Assembly (NCBI GenBank): GCA_964058805.1
Contig: CAXKVV010002144.1
Span: 558,001-622,000, forward strand
Reading direction: 5' to 3'
Length of the DNA: 64,000 nucleotides
Origin: Schoenoplectus triqueter
Taxonomy: Eukaryota > Streptophyta > Magnoliopsida > Poales > Cyperaceae
This document shows positions 24,541-35,954 of this stretch, piece after piece. How positions within the stretch are numbered: position 1 is the first letter of the stretch; each line of letters begins with the position of its first letter. Under the pieces are notes generated by a model, which saw only the letters and a list, made by a program, of their open reading frames with translations, was not told where the DNA came from and did not search any database. The position numbers and the translations under genes were made by a program.

Positions 24541-25817
24541 TTTTCTTGTTTTGCGCGCCCGATTTCGATTTCGGCCGTACCGAGGGCGTCGGGTCCCGTT
24601 TTCTTGTTTTGCGCGCCCAAACTCAGTTTCGGCGGTACCGAGGGCGTCGGGTCCCGTTTTCATGTTTTGCGCGCCCAAACTCGGTTTCGGCGGTACCGAA
24701 GGCTTCGGTTCCGTTTTCATGTTTTGCGCCCCCGAACTCGGTTTCGGCCGTACCGAGGGCGTCGGGTCCCGTTTTCATGTTTTGCGCGCCCGAACTCGGT
24801 TTCGGCGGTACCGAGGGCTTCGGGTCCCGTTTTCATGTTTTGCGCACCCGGACTCATTTTTGGCGGTACCGAGGGCGTCGGGTCCCGTGTTCATGTTTTG
24901 CGCTCCGTGACTCGTTTTCGGCGGTACCGATGGCGTCGGGACCCGTTTTCATGTTTTGCGCGCCCGAACTCGGTTTCGGCGGTACCGAAGGCGTCGCGTC
25001 TCGTTTTCATGTTTTGCGCTCCCGGACCCGATTTCGGCGGTACCGAGGGCGTCGGGTCCCGTTTTCATGTTTTGCGCGCCCGAACTCGGTTTCGGCCGTA
25101 CCGAGGGCGTCGGGTCCCGTTTTCATGTTTTGAGCACCCCGACTCGTTTTCTGCGGTACCGATGGCGTCGGGACCCGTTTTCATGTTTTGTGCTCTCGGA
25201 CTCTATTTCGGCAGTACCGAGGGCGTCGGGTCCCGTTTTCATTTTTTGCGCGCCCGAACTCGGTTTCGGATGTTCCGAGGGCGTCGGGTCCCGTTTTCAT
25301 GTTTTGCGCCCCCCGACTCGTTTTCGGCGGTACCGATGGCGTCGGGACCCGTTTTCATGTTTAGCGCTCTCGGACTCGATTTCGGCCGTACCGAGGGCGT
25401 CGGGGTCCCGTTTTCATGTTTTGCGCGCCCAAACTCGATTTCGGCGGTACCGAGGGCTTCGGGTCCCGTTTTCATGTTTTGCGCCCCCGAACTCGGTTTC
25501 GGCGGTACCGAGGGCTTTGGTTCCCGTTTTCATGTTTTGCGCACCCGGACTCGTTTTCGGCGGTACCGAGGGCGTCGGGTCCCGTGTTCATGTTTTGCGC
25601 TCCGCGACTCGTTTTCGGCGATACCGATGGCGTCGGGACCCGTTTTCATGTTTTGCGCTCTCGGACTCGTTTTCGACTGTACCGAGGGCGTCGGGTCCCG
25701 TTTTCATGTTTTGCGCTCCCCGACTCGTTTGCGGCGGTACCGTTGGCGTCGGGACCCGTTTTCATGTTTTGCGCTCTCGGACTCGGTTTCGGCAGTACCG
25801 AGGGCGTCGGGACCCGT

Positions 25818-27148
25818 TTTCATGTTTTGCGCTCTCGGACTCGATTTCGGCCGTACAGAGGGCGTCGGGTCCCGTTTTCATGTTTTGCGCGCCGAAACTC
25901 GGTTTCGGCGGAACCGAAGGCTTCGGGTCCCGTTTTCATGTTTTGCGCCCCCGAACTCGGTTTCGGCCGTACCGAGGGCGTCGGGTCCCGTTTTCATGTT
26001 TTGCGCGCCCAAACTCGGTTTCGGCGGTACCGAGGGCTTCGGGTCCCGTTTTCATGTTTTGCGCACCCGGACTCGTTTTCGGCGGTACCAAGGGCGTCGG
26101 GTCCCGTGTTCATGTTTTGGCTCCGCGACTCGTTTTCGGCGGTACCGATGGCGTCGGGACCAGTTTTCATGTATTGCGCTCTCGGACTCGTTTTCGACGG
26201 TACCGAGGGCGTCGGGTCCCGTTTTCATGTTTTGCGCTACCCGACTCGTTTGCGGCGGTACCGTTGGCGTCGAACCCGTTTTCATGTTTTGCGCTCTCGG
26301 ACTCGGTTTCGGTCGTACCGAGGGCGTCGGGTCCCGTTTTCATGTTTTGCGCGCCCGAACTCGGTTTCTGCGGTACCGAGGGCGTCGGGTCTCGTTTTCA
26401 TGTTTTGCGCACCCGGACTCGTTTTCGGCGGTACCGAGGGCGTCGGGTCCCGTGTTCATGTTTTGCGCTCCGCGACTCGTTTTCGGCGGTACCGATGGCG
26501 TCGGGACCCGTTTTCATGTTTTGCGCTCTCGGACTCGTTTTCGACGGTACCGAGGGCGTCGGGTCCCGTTTTCATGTTTTACGCTCCCCGACTCGTTTGC
26601 GGCGGTACCGTTGGCGTCGGGACCCGTTTTCATTTTTTGCGCTCGCGGACTCGGTTTCGGCAGTACCGAGGGCGTCGGGTCCCGTTTTCATGTTTTGCGC
26701 GCCCGAACTCGGTTTCGGCGGTACCGAGGGCGTCGGGTCCCGTTTTAATGTTTTGCGCTCCCCGACTCGTTTTCGGCGGTACCGATGGCGTCGGGACTCA
26801 TTTTCATGTTTTGCGCTCTCGGACTCGTTTTCGACGGTACCGAGGGCGTCGGGTCCCGTTTTCATGTTTTGCGCTCCCCGACTCGTTTGCGGCGGTACCG
26901 TTGGCGTCGGGACCCGTTTTCATTTTTTGCGCTCGCGGACTCGGTTTCGGCGGTACCGTGGGCGTCGGGTTCCGTTTTCATGTTTTGCGCGCCCGAACTC
27001 GGTTTCGGCGGTACCGAGGGCGTCGGGTCCCGTTTTCATCTTTTGCGCTCCCCGACTCGTTTTCAGCGGTACCGATGGCGTCGGGACCCGTTTTCATGTT
27101 TTGCACTCTCGGACTCGATTTCGGCCGTACCGAGGGCGTCGGGTCCCG
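25818..27148 (+). repeat. Duplicated block, copy 2 (offset 2608 bp)
   Basis: Partner of 23210-24540. Differences include CTACCCGAC/CTCCCCGAC near 26239. The copies are separated by about 1.28 kb of other satellite, so this is either a non-adjacent duplication or a tandem one later interrupted. Confidence 0.75.
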
Positions 27149-28651
27149 TTTCCATGTTTTGCGCGCCCAAACTCAGTTTCGTCGGTACCGAGGGCTTCGG
27201 GTCCCGTTTTCATGTTTTGCACTCTCGGACTCGATTTCGGCCGTACCGAGGGCGTCGGGTCCCGTTTTCTTGTTTTGCGCGCCCGAACTCGATTTCGGCC
27301 GTACCGAGGGCGTCGGGTCCCGTTTTCTTGTTTTGCGCGCCCAAACTCAGTTTCGGCGGTACCGAGGGCGTCGGGTCCCGTTTTCATGTTTTGCGCGCCC
27401 AAACTCGGTTTCGGCGGTACCGAAGGCTTCGGGTCCCGTTTTCATGTTTTGCACTCTCGGACTCGATTTCGGCCGTACCGAGGGCGTCGGGTCCCGTTTT
27501 CTTGTTTTGCGCGCCCGAACTCGGTTTCGGCCGTACCGAGGGCGTCGGGTCCCGTTTTCATGTTTTGAGCACCCCGACTCGTTTTCGGCGGTACCGATGG
27601 CGTCGGGACCCGTATTCATGTTTTGTGCTCTCGGACTCTATTTCGGCAGTACCGAGGGCGTCGGGTCCCGTTTTCATTTTTTGCGCGCCCGAACTCGGTT
27701 TCAGTTGTTCCGAGGGCGTCGGGTCCCGTTTTCATGTTTTGCGCCCCCCGACTCGTTTTCGGCGGTACCGATGGCGTCGGGACCCGTTTTCATGTTTAGC
27801 GCTCTCGGACTCGATTTCGGCCGTACCGAGGGCGTCGGGGTCCCGTTTTCATGTTTTGCGCGCCCAAACTCAGTTTCGGCGGTACCGAGGGCCTCGGGTC
27901 CCGTTTTCATGTTTTGCGCACCCGGACTCATTTTCGGCGGTACCGAGGGCGTCGGGTCCCGTGTTCATGTTTTGCGCTCCGCGACTCGTTTTCGGCGGTA
28001 CCGATGGCGTCGGGACCCGTTTTCATGTTTTGCGCTCTCGGACTCGTTTTCGACGGTACCGAGGGCGTCGGGTCCCGTTTTCATGTTTTGCGCTCCCCGA
28101 CTCGTTTGCGGCGGTACCGTTGGCGTCGGGACCCGTTTTCATGTTTTGCGCTCTCGGACTCGGTTTCGGCAGTACCGAGGGCGTCGGGTCCCGTTTTCAT
28201 GTTTTGCGCGCCCGAACTCGGTTTCGGCGGTACCGTGGGCGTCGCGTCTCGTTTTCATGTTTTGCGCTCCCGGACCCGATTTCGGCGGTACCGAGGGCTT
28301 TGGTTCCCGTTTTCATGTTTTGCGCGCCCGAACTCGGTTTCGGCCGTACCGAGGGCGCCGGGTCCCGTTTTCATGTTTTGAGCACCCCGACTCGTTTTCG
28401 GCGGTACCGATGGCGTCGGGACCCGTTTTCATGTTTTGTGCTCGCGGACTCGATTTCGACAGTACCGAGGGCGTCGGGTCCCGTTTTCATTTTTTGCGCG
28501 CCCGAACTCGGTTTCGGCTGTTCCGAGGGCGTCGGGTCCCGTTTTCATGTTTTGCGCCCCCGAACTCGGTTTCGGCGGTACCGAGGGCTTTGGTTCCCGT
28601 TTTCATGTTTTGCGCACCCGGACTCGTTTTCGGCGGTACCGAGGGCGTCGG

Positions 28652-28883
28652 GTCCCGTGTTCATGTTTTGCGCTCCGCGACTCGTTTTCGGCGGTACCGA
28701 TGGCGTCGGGACCCGTTTTCATGTTTTGCGCTCTCGGACTCGTTTTCGACTGTACCGAGGGCGTCGGGTCCCGTGTTCATGTTTTGCGCTCCGCGACTCG
28801 TTTTCGGCGGTACCGATGGCGTCGGGACCCGTTTTCATGTTTTGCGCTCTCGGACTCGTTTTCGACTGTACCGAGGGCGTCGG
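28652..28883 (+). repeat. 116-bp dimer repeated twice
   Basis: Two identical-looking dimers (28652-28767 and 28768-28883). Each has a GTCCCGTGTTCATG/GCTCCGCG monomer followed by a GCTCTCGG monomer with TTTTCGACTGTACC. The rare ACTGTACC state in both copies indicates a local two-monomer duplication. Confidence 0.8.
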
Positions 28884-30559
28884 GTCCCGTTTTCATGTTT
28901 TGCGCTCCCCGACTCGTTTGCGGCGGTACCGTTGGCGTCGGGTCCCGTTTTCATGTTTTGCGCTCTCCGACTCGTTTTCGGCGGTACCGATGGCGTCGGG
29001 ACCCGTTTTCATGTTTAGCGCTCTCGGACTCGATTTCGGCCGTACCGAGGGCGTCGGGTCCCGTTTTCATGTTTTGCGCGCCGAAACTCGGTTTCGGCGG
29101 AACCGAAGGCTTCGGGTCCCGTTTTCATGTTTTGCGCCCCCGAACTCGGTTTCGGCCGTACCGAGGGCGTCGGGTCCCGTTTTCATGTTTTGCGCGCCCA
29201 AACTCGGTTTCGGCGGTACCGACGGCTTCGGGTCTCGTTTTCATGTTTTGCGCCCCCGGACTCGTTTTCGGCGGTACCGAGGGCGTCGGGTCCCGTGTTC
29301 ATGTTTTGCGCTCCGCGACTCGTTTTCGGCAGTACCGAGGGCGTCGGGTCCCGTTTTCATTTTTTGCGCGCCCGAACTCGGTTTCGGCTGTTCCGAGGGC
29401 GTCGGGTCCCGTTTTCATGTTTTGCGCCCCCCGACTCGTTTTCGGCGGTACCGATGGCGTCGGGACCCGTTTTCATGTTTAGCGCTCTCGGACTCGATTT
29501 CGGCTGTACCGACGGCGTCGGGGTCCCGTTTTCATGTTTTGCGCGCCCAAACTCGGTTTCGGCGGTACCGAGGGCTTCGGGTCCCGTTTTCATGTTTTGC
29601 GCCCCCGAACTCGGTTTCGGCGGTACCGAGGGCTTTGGTTCCCGTTTTCATGTTTTGCGCACCCTGACTCGTTTTCGGCGGTACCGAGGGCATCGGGTCC
29701 CGTGTTCATGTTTTGCGCTCTCGGACTCATTTTCGACGGTACCGAGGGCGTCGGGTCCCGTTTTTATGTTTTGCGCTCCCCGACTCGTTTGCGGCGGTAC
29801 CGTTGGCGTCGGACCCGTTTTCATGTTTTGCGCTCGCGGACTCGGTTTCGGTCGTACCGAGGGCGTCGGGTCCCGTTTTCATGTTTTGCGCGCCCGAACT
29901 CGGTTTCGGCGGTACCGAGGGCCTCGGGTCCCGTTTTCATGTTTTGCGCGCCCGAACTCATTTTCGGCGGTACCGAGGGCGTCGGGTCCCGTGTTCATGT
30001 TTTGCGCTCCGCGACTCGTTTTCGGCGATACCGATGGCGTCGGGACCCGTTTTCATGTTTTGCGCTCTCGGACTCGTTTTCGACGGTACCGAGGGCGTTG
30101 GGTCCCGTTTTCATGTTTTGCGCGCCCGAACTCGGTTTCGGCCGTACCGAGGGCGTCGGGTCCCGTTTTCATGTTTTGCGCGCCCGAACTCGGTTTCGGC
30201 GGTACCGAGGGCGTCGGGTCCCATTTTCATGTTTTGCGCTCCCCGACTCATTTTCTGCGGTACCGATGGCGTCGGGACCCGTTTTCATGTTTTGCACTCT
30301 CGGACTCGATTTCGGCCGTACCGAGGGCGTCGGGTCCCGTTTTCATGTTTTGCGCGCCCGAACTCGGTTTCGGCCGTACCGAGGGCGTCGGGTCTCGTTT
30401 TCATGTTTTGAGCACCCCGACTCGTTTTCGGCGGTACCGATGGCGTCGGGACCCGTTTTCATGTTTTGTGCTCTCGGACTCTATTTCGGCAGTACCGAGG
30501 GCGTCGGGTCCCGTTTTCATTTTTTGCGCGCCCGAACTCGGTTTCGGCTGTTCCGAGGG

Positions 30560-31144
30560 CGTCGGGTCCCGTTTTCATGTTTTGCGCCCCCCGACTCGTT
30601 TTCGGCGGTACCGATGGTGTCGGGACCCGTTTTCATGTTTAGCGCTCTCGGACTCGATTTCGGCCGTACCGAGGGCGTCGGGGTCCCGTTTTCATGTTTT
30701 GCGCGCCCAAACTCGGTTTCGGCGGTACCGAGGGCTTCGGGTCCCGTTTTCATGTTTTGCGCCCCCGAACTCGATTTCGGCGGTACCGAGGGCTTTGGTT
30801 CCCGTTTTCATGTTTTGCGCACCCGGACTCGTTTTCGGCGGTACCGAGGGCGTCGGGTCCCGTGTTCATGTTTTGCGCTCTCGGACTCGTTTTCGACGGT
30901 ACCGAGGGCTTCGGGTCCCGTTTTCATGTTTTGCGCCCCCCGACTCGTTTTCGGCGGTACCGATGGTGTCGGGACCCGTTTTCATGTTTAGCGCTCTCGG
31001 ACTCGATTTCGGCCGTACCGAGGGCGTCGGGGTCCCGTTTTCATGTTTTGCGCGCCCAAACTCGGTTTCGGCGGTACCGAGGGCTTCGGGTCCCGTTTTC
31101 ATGTTTTGCGCCCCCGAACTCGGTTTCGGCGGTACCGAGGGCGT
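30560..31144 (+). repeat. Local 349-bp offset duplication
   Basis: Bases 30560-30795 and 30909-31144 match at an offset of 349 bp (six monomers plus 1). They share the GATGGTGTCGGG variant, TTTAGCGCTC, the 59-bp GTCGGGGTCCCG monomer and GCGCCCAAACTC. It lies at the left edge of the 2495-bp repeat. Confidence 0.65.
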
Positions 31145-33459
31145 CGGGTCCCGTGCTCATGTTTTGCGCTCCGCGACTCGTTTTCGGCGGTACCGATGGC
31201 GTCGGGACCCGTTTTCATGTTTTGCGCTCTCGGACTCGTTTTCGACGGTACCGAGGGCGTCGGGTCCCGTTTTCATGTTTTGCGCTCCCCGACTCGTTTG
31301 CGGCGGTACCGTTGGCGTCGGGACCCGTTTTCATGTTTTGCGCTCGCGGACTCGGTTTCGGCAGTACCGAGGGCGTCGGGTCCCGTTTTCATGTTTTGCG
31401 CGCCCGAACTAGGTTTCGGCAGTACCGAGGGCGTCGGGTCCCGTTTTCATGTTTTGCGCGCCCGAACTCGGTTTCGCCGGTACCGAGGGCGTCGGGTCCC
31501 GTTTTCATGTTTTGCGCTCCCCGACTCATTTTCGGCGGTACCGATGGCGTCGGGACCCGTTTTCATGTTTTGTGCTCTCGGACTCTATTTCGGCAGTACC
31601 GAGGGCGTCGGGTCCCGTATTCATTTTTTGCGCGCCCGAACTCGGTTTCGGCTGTTCCGAGGGCGTCGGGTCCCGTTTTCATGTTTTGCGCCCCCCGACT
31701 CGTTTTCGGCGGTACCGATGGCGTCGGGACCCGTTTTCATGTTTAGCGCTCTCGGACTCGATTTCGGCTGTACCGAGGGCGTCGGGGTCCCGTTTTCATG
31801 TTTTGCGCGCCCAAACTCGGTTTCGGCGGTACCGAGGGCTTCGGGTCCCGTTTTCATGTTTTGCGCCCCCGAACTCGGTTTCGGCGGTACCGAGGGCTTT
31901 GGTTCCCGTTTTCATGTTTTGCGCACCCTGACTCGTTTTCGGCGATACCGAGGGCGTCGGGTCCCGTGTTCATGTTTTGCGCTCTCGGACTCATTTTCGA
32001 CGGTACCGAGGGCGTCGGGTCCCGTTTTCATGTTTTGCGCTCCCCGACTCGTTTGCGGCGGTACCGTTGGCGTCGGACCCGTTTTCATGATTTGCGCTCG
32101 CGGACTCGGTTTCGGTCGTACCGAGGGCGTCGGGTCCCGTTTTCATGTTTTGCGCGCCCGAACTCGGTTTCGGCGGTACCGAGGGCCTCGGGTCCCGTTT
32201 TCATGTTTTGCGCACCCGGACTCATTTTCGGCGGTACCGAGGGCGTCGGGTCCCGTGTTCATTTTTTGCGCTCCGCGACTCGTTTTCGGCGATACCGATG
32301 GCGTCGGGACCCGTTTTCATGTTTTGCGCTCTCGGACTCGTTTTCTACGGTACCGAGGGCGTCGGGTCCCGTTTTCATGTTTTGCGCTCCCCGACTCGTT
32401 TGCGGCGGTACCGTTGGCGTCGGGACCCGTTTTCATGTTTTGCGCTCTCGGACTCGGTTTCGGCAGTACCGAGGGCGTCGGGTCCCGTTTTCATGTTTTG
32501 CGCGCCCGAACTCGGTTTCGGCGGTACCGTGGGCGTCGCGTCTCGTTTTCATGTTTTGCGCTCCCGGACCCGATTTCGGCGGTACCGAGGGCTTTGGTTC
32601 CCGTTTTCATGTTTTGCGCGCCCGAACTCGGTTTCGGCCGTACCGAGGGCGCCGGGTCCCGTTTTCATGTTTTGAGCACCCCGACTCGTTTTCGGCGGTA
32701 CCGATGGCGTCGGGACCCGTTTTCATGTTTTGTGCTCTCGGACTCGATTTCGACAGTACCGAGGGCGTCGGGTCCCGTTTTCATTTTTTGCGCGCCCGAA
32801 CTCGGTTTCGGCTGTTCCGAGGGCGTCGGGTCCCGTTTTCATGTTTTGCGCCCCCGAACTCGGTTTCGGCGGTACCGAGGGCTTTGGTTCCCGTTTTCAT
32901 GTTTTGCGCACCCGGACTCGTTTTCGGCGGTACCGATGGCGTCGGGACCCGTTTTCATGTTTTGCGCTCTCGGACTCGTTTTCGACTGTACCGAGGGCGT
33001 CGGGTCCCGTTTTCATGTTTTGCGCTCCCCGACTCGTTTGCGGCGGTACCGTTGGCGTCGGGTCCCGTTTTCATGTTTTGCGCTCTCGGACTCGGTTTCG
33101 GCAGTACGGAGGGCGTCGGGACCCGTTTTCATGTTTTGCGCTCTCGGACTCGATTTCGGCCGTACCGAGGGCGTCGGGTCCCGTTTTCATGTTTTGCGCG
33201 CCGAAACTCGGTTTCGGCGGAACCGAAGGCTTCGGGTCCCGTTTTCATGTTTTGCGCCCCCGAACTCGGTTTCGGCCGTACCGAGGGCGTCGGGTCCCGT
33301 TTTCATGTTTTGCGCGCCCAAACTCGGTTTCGGCGGTACCGACGGCTTCGGGTCCCGTTTTCATGTTTTGCGCACCCGGACTCGTTTTCGGCGGTACCGA
33401 GGGCGTCGGGTCCCGTGTTCATGTTTTGCGCTCCGCGACTCGTTTTCGACGGTACCGAT
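30965..33459 (+). repeat. 2495-bp higher-order repeat, copy 1
   Basis: Forty-three monomers. Two 59-bp GTCGGGGTCCCG monomers and one 57-bp GTCGGACCC monomer account for 43 x 58 plus 1. The next two copies match almost perfectly. Copy-specific differences include TTTCGCCGG near 31481 (TTTCGGCGG in the others), CGTATTCATT near 31618 and CATTTTTTG near 32264. The left edge is near 30965, where GATGGTGTCGGG changes to GATGGCGTCGGG in the later copies. Confidence 0.88.
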
Positions 33460-35954
33460 GGCGTCGGGACCCGTTTTCATGTTTAGCGCTCTCGGACTCG
33501 ATTTCGGCCGTACCGAGGGCGTCGGGGTCCCGTTTTCATGTTTTGCGCGCCCAAACTCGGTTTCGGCGGTACCGAGGGCTTCGGGTCCCGTTTTCATGTT
33601 TTGCGCCCCCGAACTCGGTTTCGGCGGTACCGAGGGCGTCGGGTCCCGTGCTCATGTTTTGCACTCCGCGACTCGTTTTCGGCGGTACCGATGGCGTCGG
33701 GACCCGTTTTCATGTTTTGCGCTCTCGGACTCGTTTTCGACGGTACCGAGGGCGTCGGGTCCCGTTTTCATGTTTTGCGCTCCCCGACTCGTTTGCGGCG
33801 GTACCGTTGGCGTCGGGACCCGTTTTCATGTTTTGCGCTCGCGGACTCGGTTTCGGCAGTACCGAGGGCGTCGGGTCCCGTTTTCATGTTTTGCGCGCCC
33901 GAACTAGGTTTCGGCAGTACCGAGGGCGTCGGGTCCCGTTTTCATGTTTTGCGCGCCCGAACTCGGTTTCGGCGGTACCGAGGGCGTCGGGTCCCGTTTT
34001 CATGTTTTGCGCTCCCCGACTCATTTTCGGCGGTACCGATGGCGTCGGGACCCGTTTTCATGTTTTGTGCTCTCGGACTCTATTTCGGCAGTACCGAGGG
34101 CGTCGGGTCCCGTTTTCATTTTTTGCGCGCCCGAACTCGGTTTCGGCTGTTCCGAGGGCGTCGGGTCCCGTTTTCATGTTTTGCGCCCCCCGACTCGTTT
34201 TCGGCGGTACCGATGGCGTCGGGACCCGTTTTCATGTTTAGCGCTCTCGGACTCGATTTCGGCTGTACCGAGGGCGTCGGGGTCCCGTTTTCATGTTTTG
34301 CGCGCCCAAACTCGGTTTCGGCGGTACCGAGGGCTTCGGGTCCCGTTTTCATGTTTTGCGCCCCCGAACTCGGTTTCGGCGGTACCGAGGGCTTTGGTTC
34401 CCGTTTTCATGTTTTGCGCACCCTGACTCGTTTTCGGCGATACCGAGGGCGTCGGGTCCCGTGTTCATGTTTTGCGCTCTCGGACTCATTTTCGACGGTA
34501 CCGAGGGCGTCGGGTCCCGTTTTCATGTTTTGCGCTCCCCGACTCGTTTGCGGCGGTACCGTTGGCGTCGGACCCGTTTTCATGATTTGCGCTCGCGGAC
34601 TCGGTTTCGGTCGTACCGAGGGCGTCGGGTCCCGTTTTCATGTTTTGCGCGCCCGAACTCGGTTTCGGCGGTACCGAGGGCCTCGGGTCCCGTTTTCATG
34701 TTTTGCGCACCCGGACTCATTTTCGGCGGTACCGAGGGCGTCGGGTCCCGTGTTCATGTTTTGCGCTCCGCGACTCGTTTTCGGCGATACCGATGGCGTC
34801 GGGACCCGTTTTCATGTTTTGCGCTCTCGGACTCGTTTTCTACGGTACCGAGGGCGTCGGGTCCCGTTTTCATGTTTTGCGCTCCCCGACTCGTTTGCGG
34901 CGGTACCGTTGGCGTCGGGACCCGTTTTCATGTTTTGCGCTCTCGGACTCGGTTTCGGCAGTACCGAGGGCGTCGGGTCCCGTTTTCATGTTTTGCGCGC
35001 CCGAACTCGGTTTCGGCGGTACCGTGGGCGTCGCGTCTCGTTTTCATGTTTTGCGCTCCCGGACCCGATTTCGGCGGTACCGAGGGCTTTGGTTCCCGTT
35101 TTCATGTTTTGCGCGCCCGAACTCGGTTTCGGCCGTACCGAGGGCGCCGGGTCCCGTTTTCATGTTTTGAGCACCCCGACTCGTTTTCGGCGGTACCGAT
35201 GGCGTCGGGACCCGTTTTCATGTTTTGTGCTCTCGGACTCGATTTCGACAGTACCGAGGGCGTCGGGTCCCGTTTTCATTTTTTGCGCGCCCGAACTCGG
35301 TTTCGGCTGTTCCGAGGGCGTCGGGTCCCGTTTTCATGTTTTGCGCCCCCGAACTCGGTTTCGGCGGTACCGAGGGCTTTGGTTCCCGTTTTCATGTTTT
35401 GCGCACCCGGACTCGTTTTCGGCGGTACCGATGGCGTCGGGACCCGTTTTCATGTTTTGCGCTCTCGGACTCGTTTTCGACTGTACCGAGGGCGTCGGGT
35501 CCCGTTTTCATGTTTTGCGCTCCCCGACTCGTTTGCGGCGGTACCGTTGGCGTCGGGTCCCGTTTTCATGTTTTGCGCTCTCGGACTCGGTTTCGGCAGT
35601 ACGGAGGGCGTCGGGACCCGTTTTCATGTTTTGCGCTCTCGGACTCGATTTCGGCCGTACCGAGGGCGTCGGGTCCCGTTTTCATGTTTTGCGCGCCGAA
35701 ACTCGGTTTCGGCGGAACCGAAGGCTTCGGGTCCCGTTTTCATGTTTTGCGCCCCCGAACTCGGTTTCGGCCGTACCGAGGGCGTCGGGTCCCGTTTTCA
35801 TGTTTTGCGCGCCCAAACTCGGTTTCGGCGGTACCGACGGCTTCGGGTCCCGTTTTCATGTTTTGCGCACCCGGACTCGTTTTCGGCGGTACCGAGGGCG
35901 TCGGGTCCCGTGTTCATGTTTTGCGCTCCGCGACTCGTTTTCGACGGTACCGAT
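33460..35954 (+). repeat. 2495-bp higher-order repeat, copy 2
   Basis: Middle copy of the tandem triplet. It shares TTTTGCACTCCGCG (near 33660) with copy 3 against GCGCTCCGCG in copy 1, suggesting that copies 2 and 3 are closest relatives. Confidence 0.88.

Noticed and set aside
16976..24910. Very long open reading frame (about 2,640 codons) and many similar ones on the plus strand
   Set aside because: It is stop-free satellite. Overlapping frames in the other phases are open over the same bases, the start is simply the CATG found in nearly every monomer, and the stop is a variant monomer with TTTTGAGC or TTTAGCGC. There is no codon bias distinct from the repeat, no domain and no flanking gene signals.
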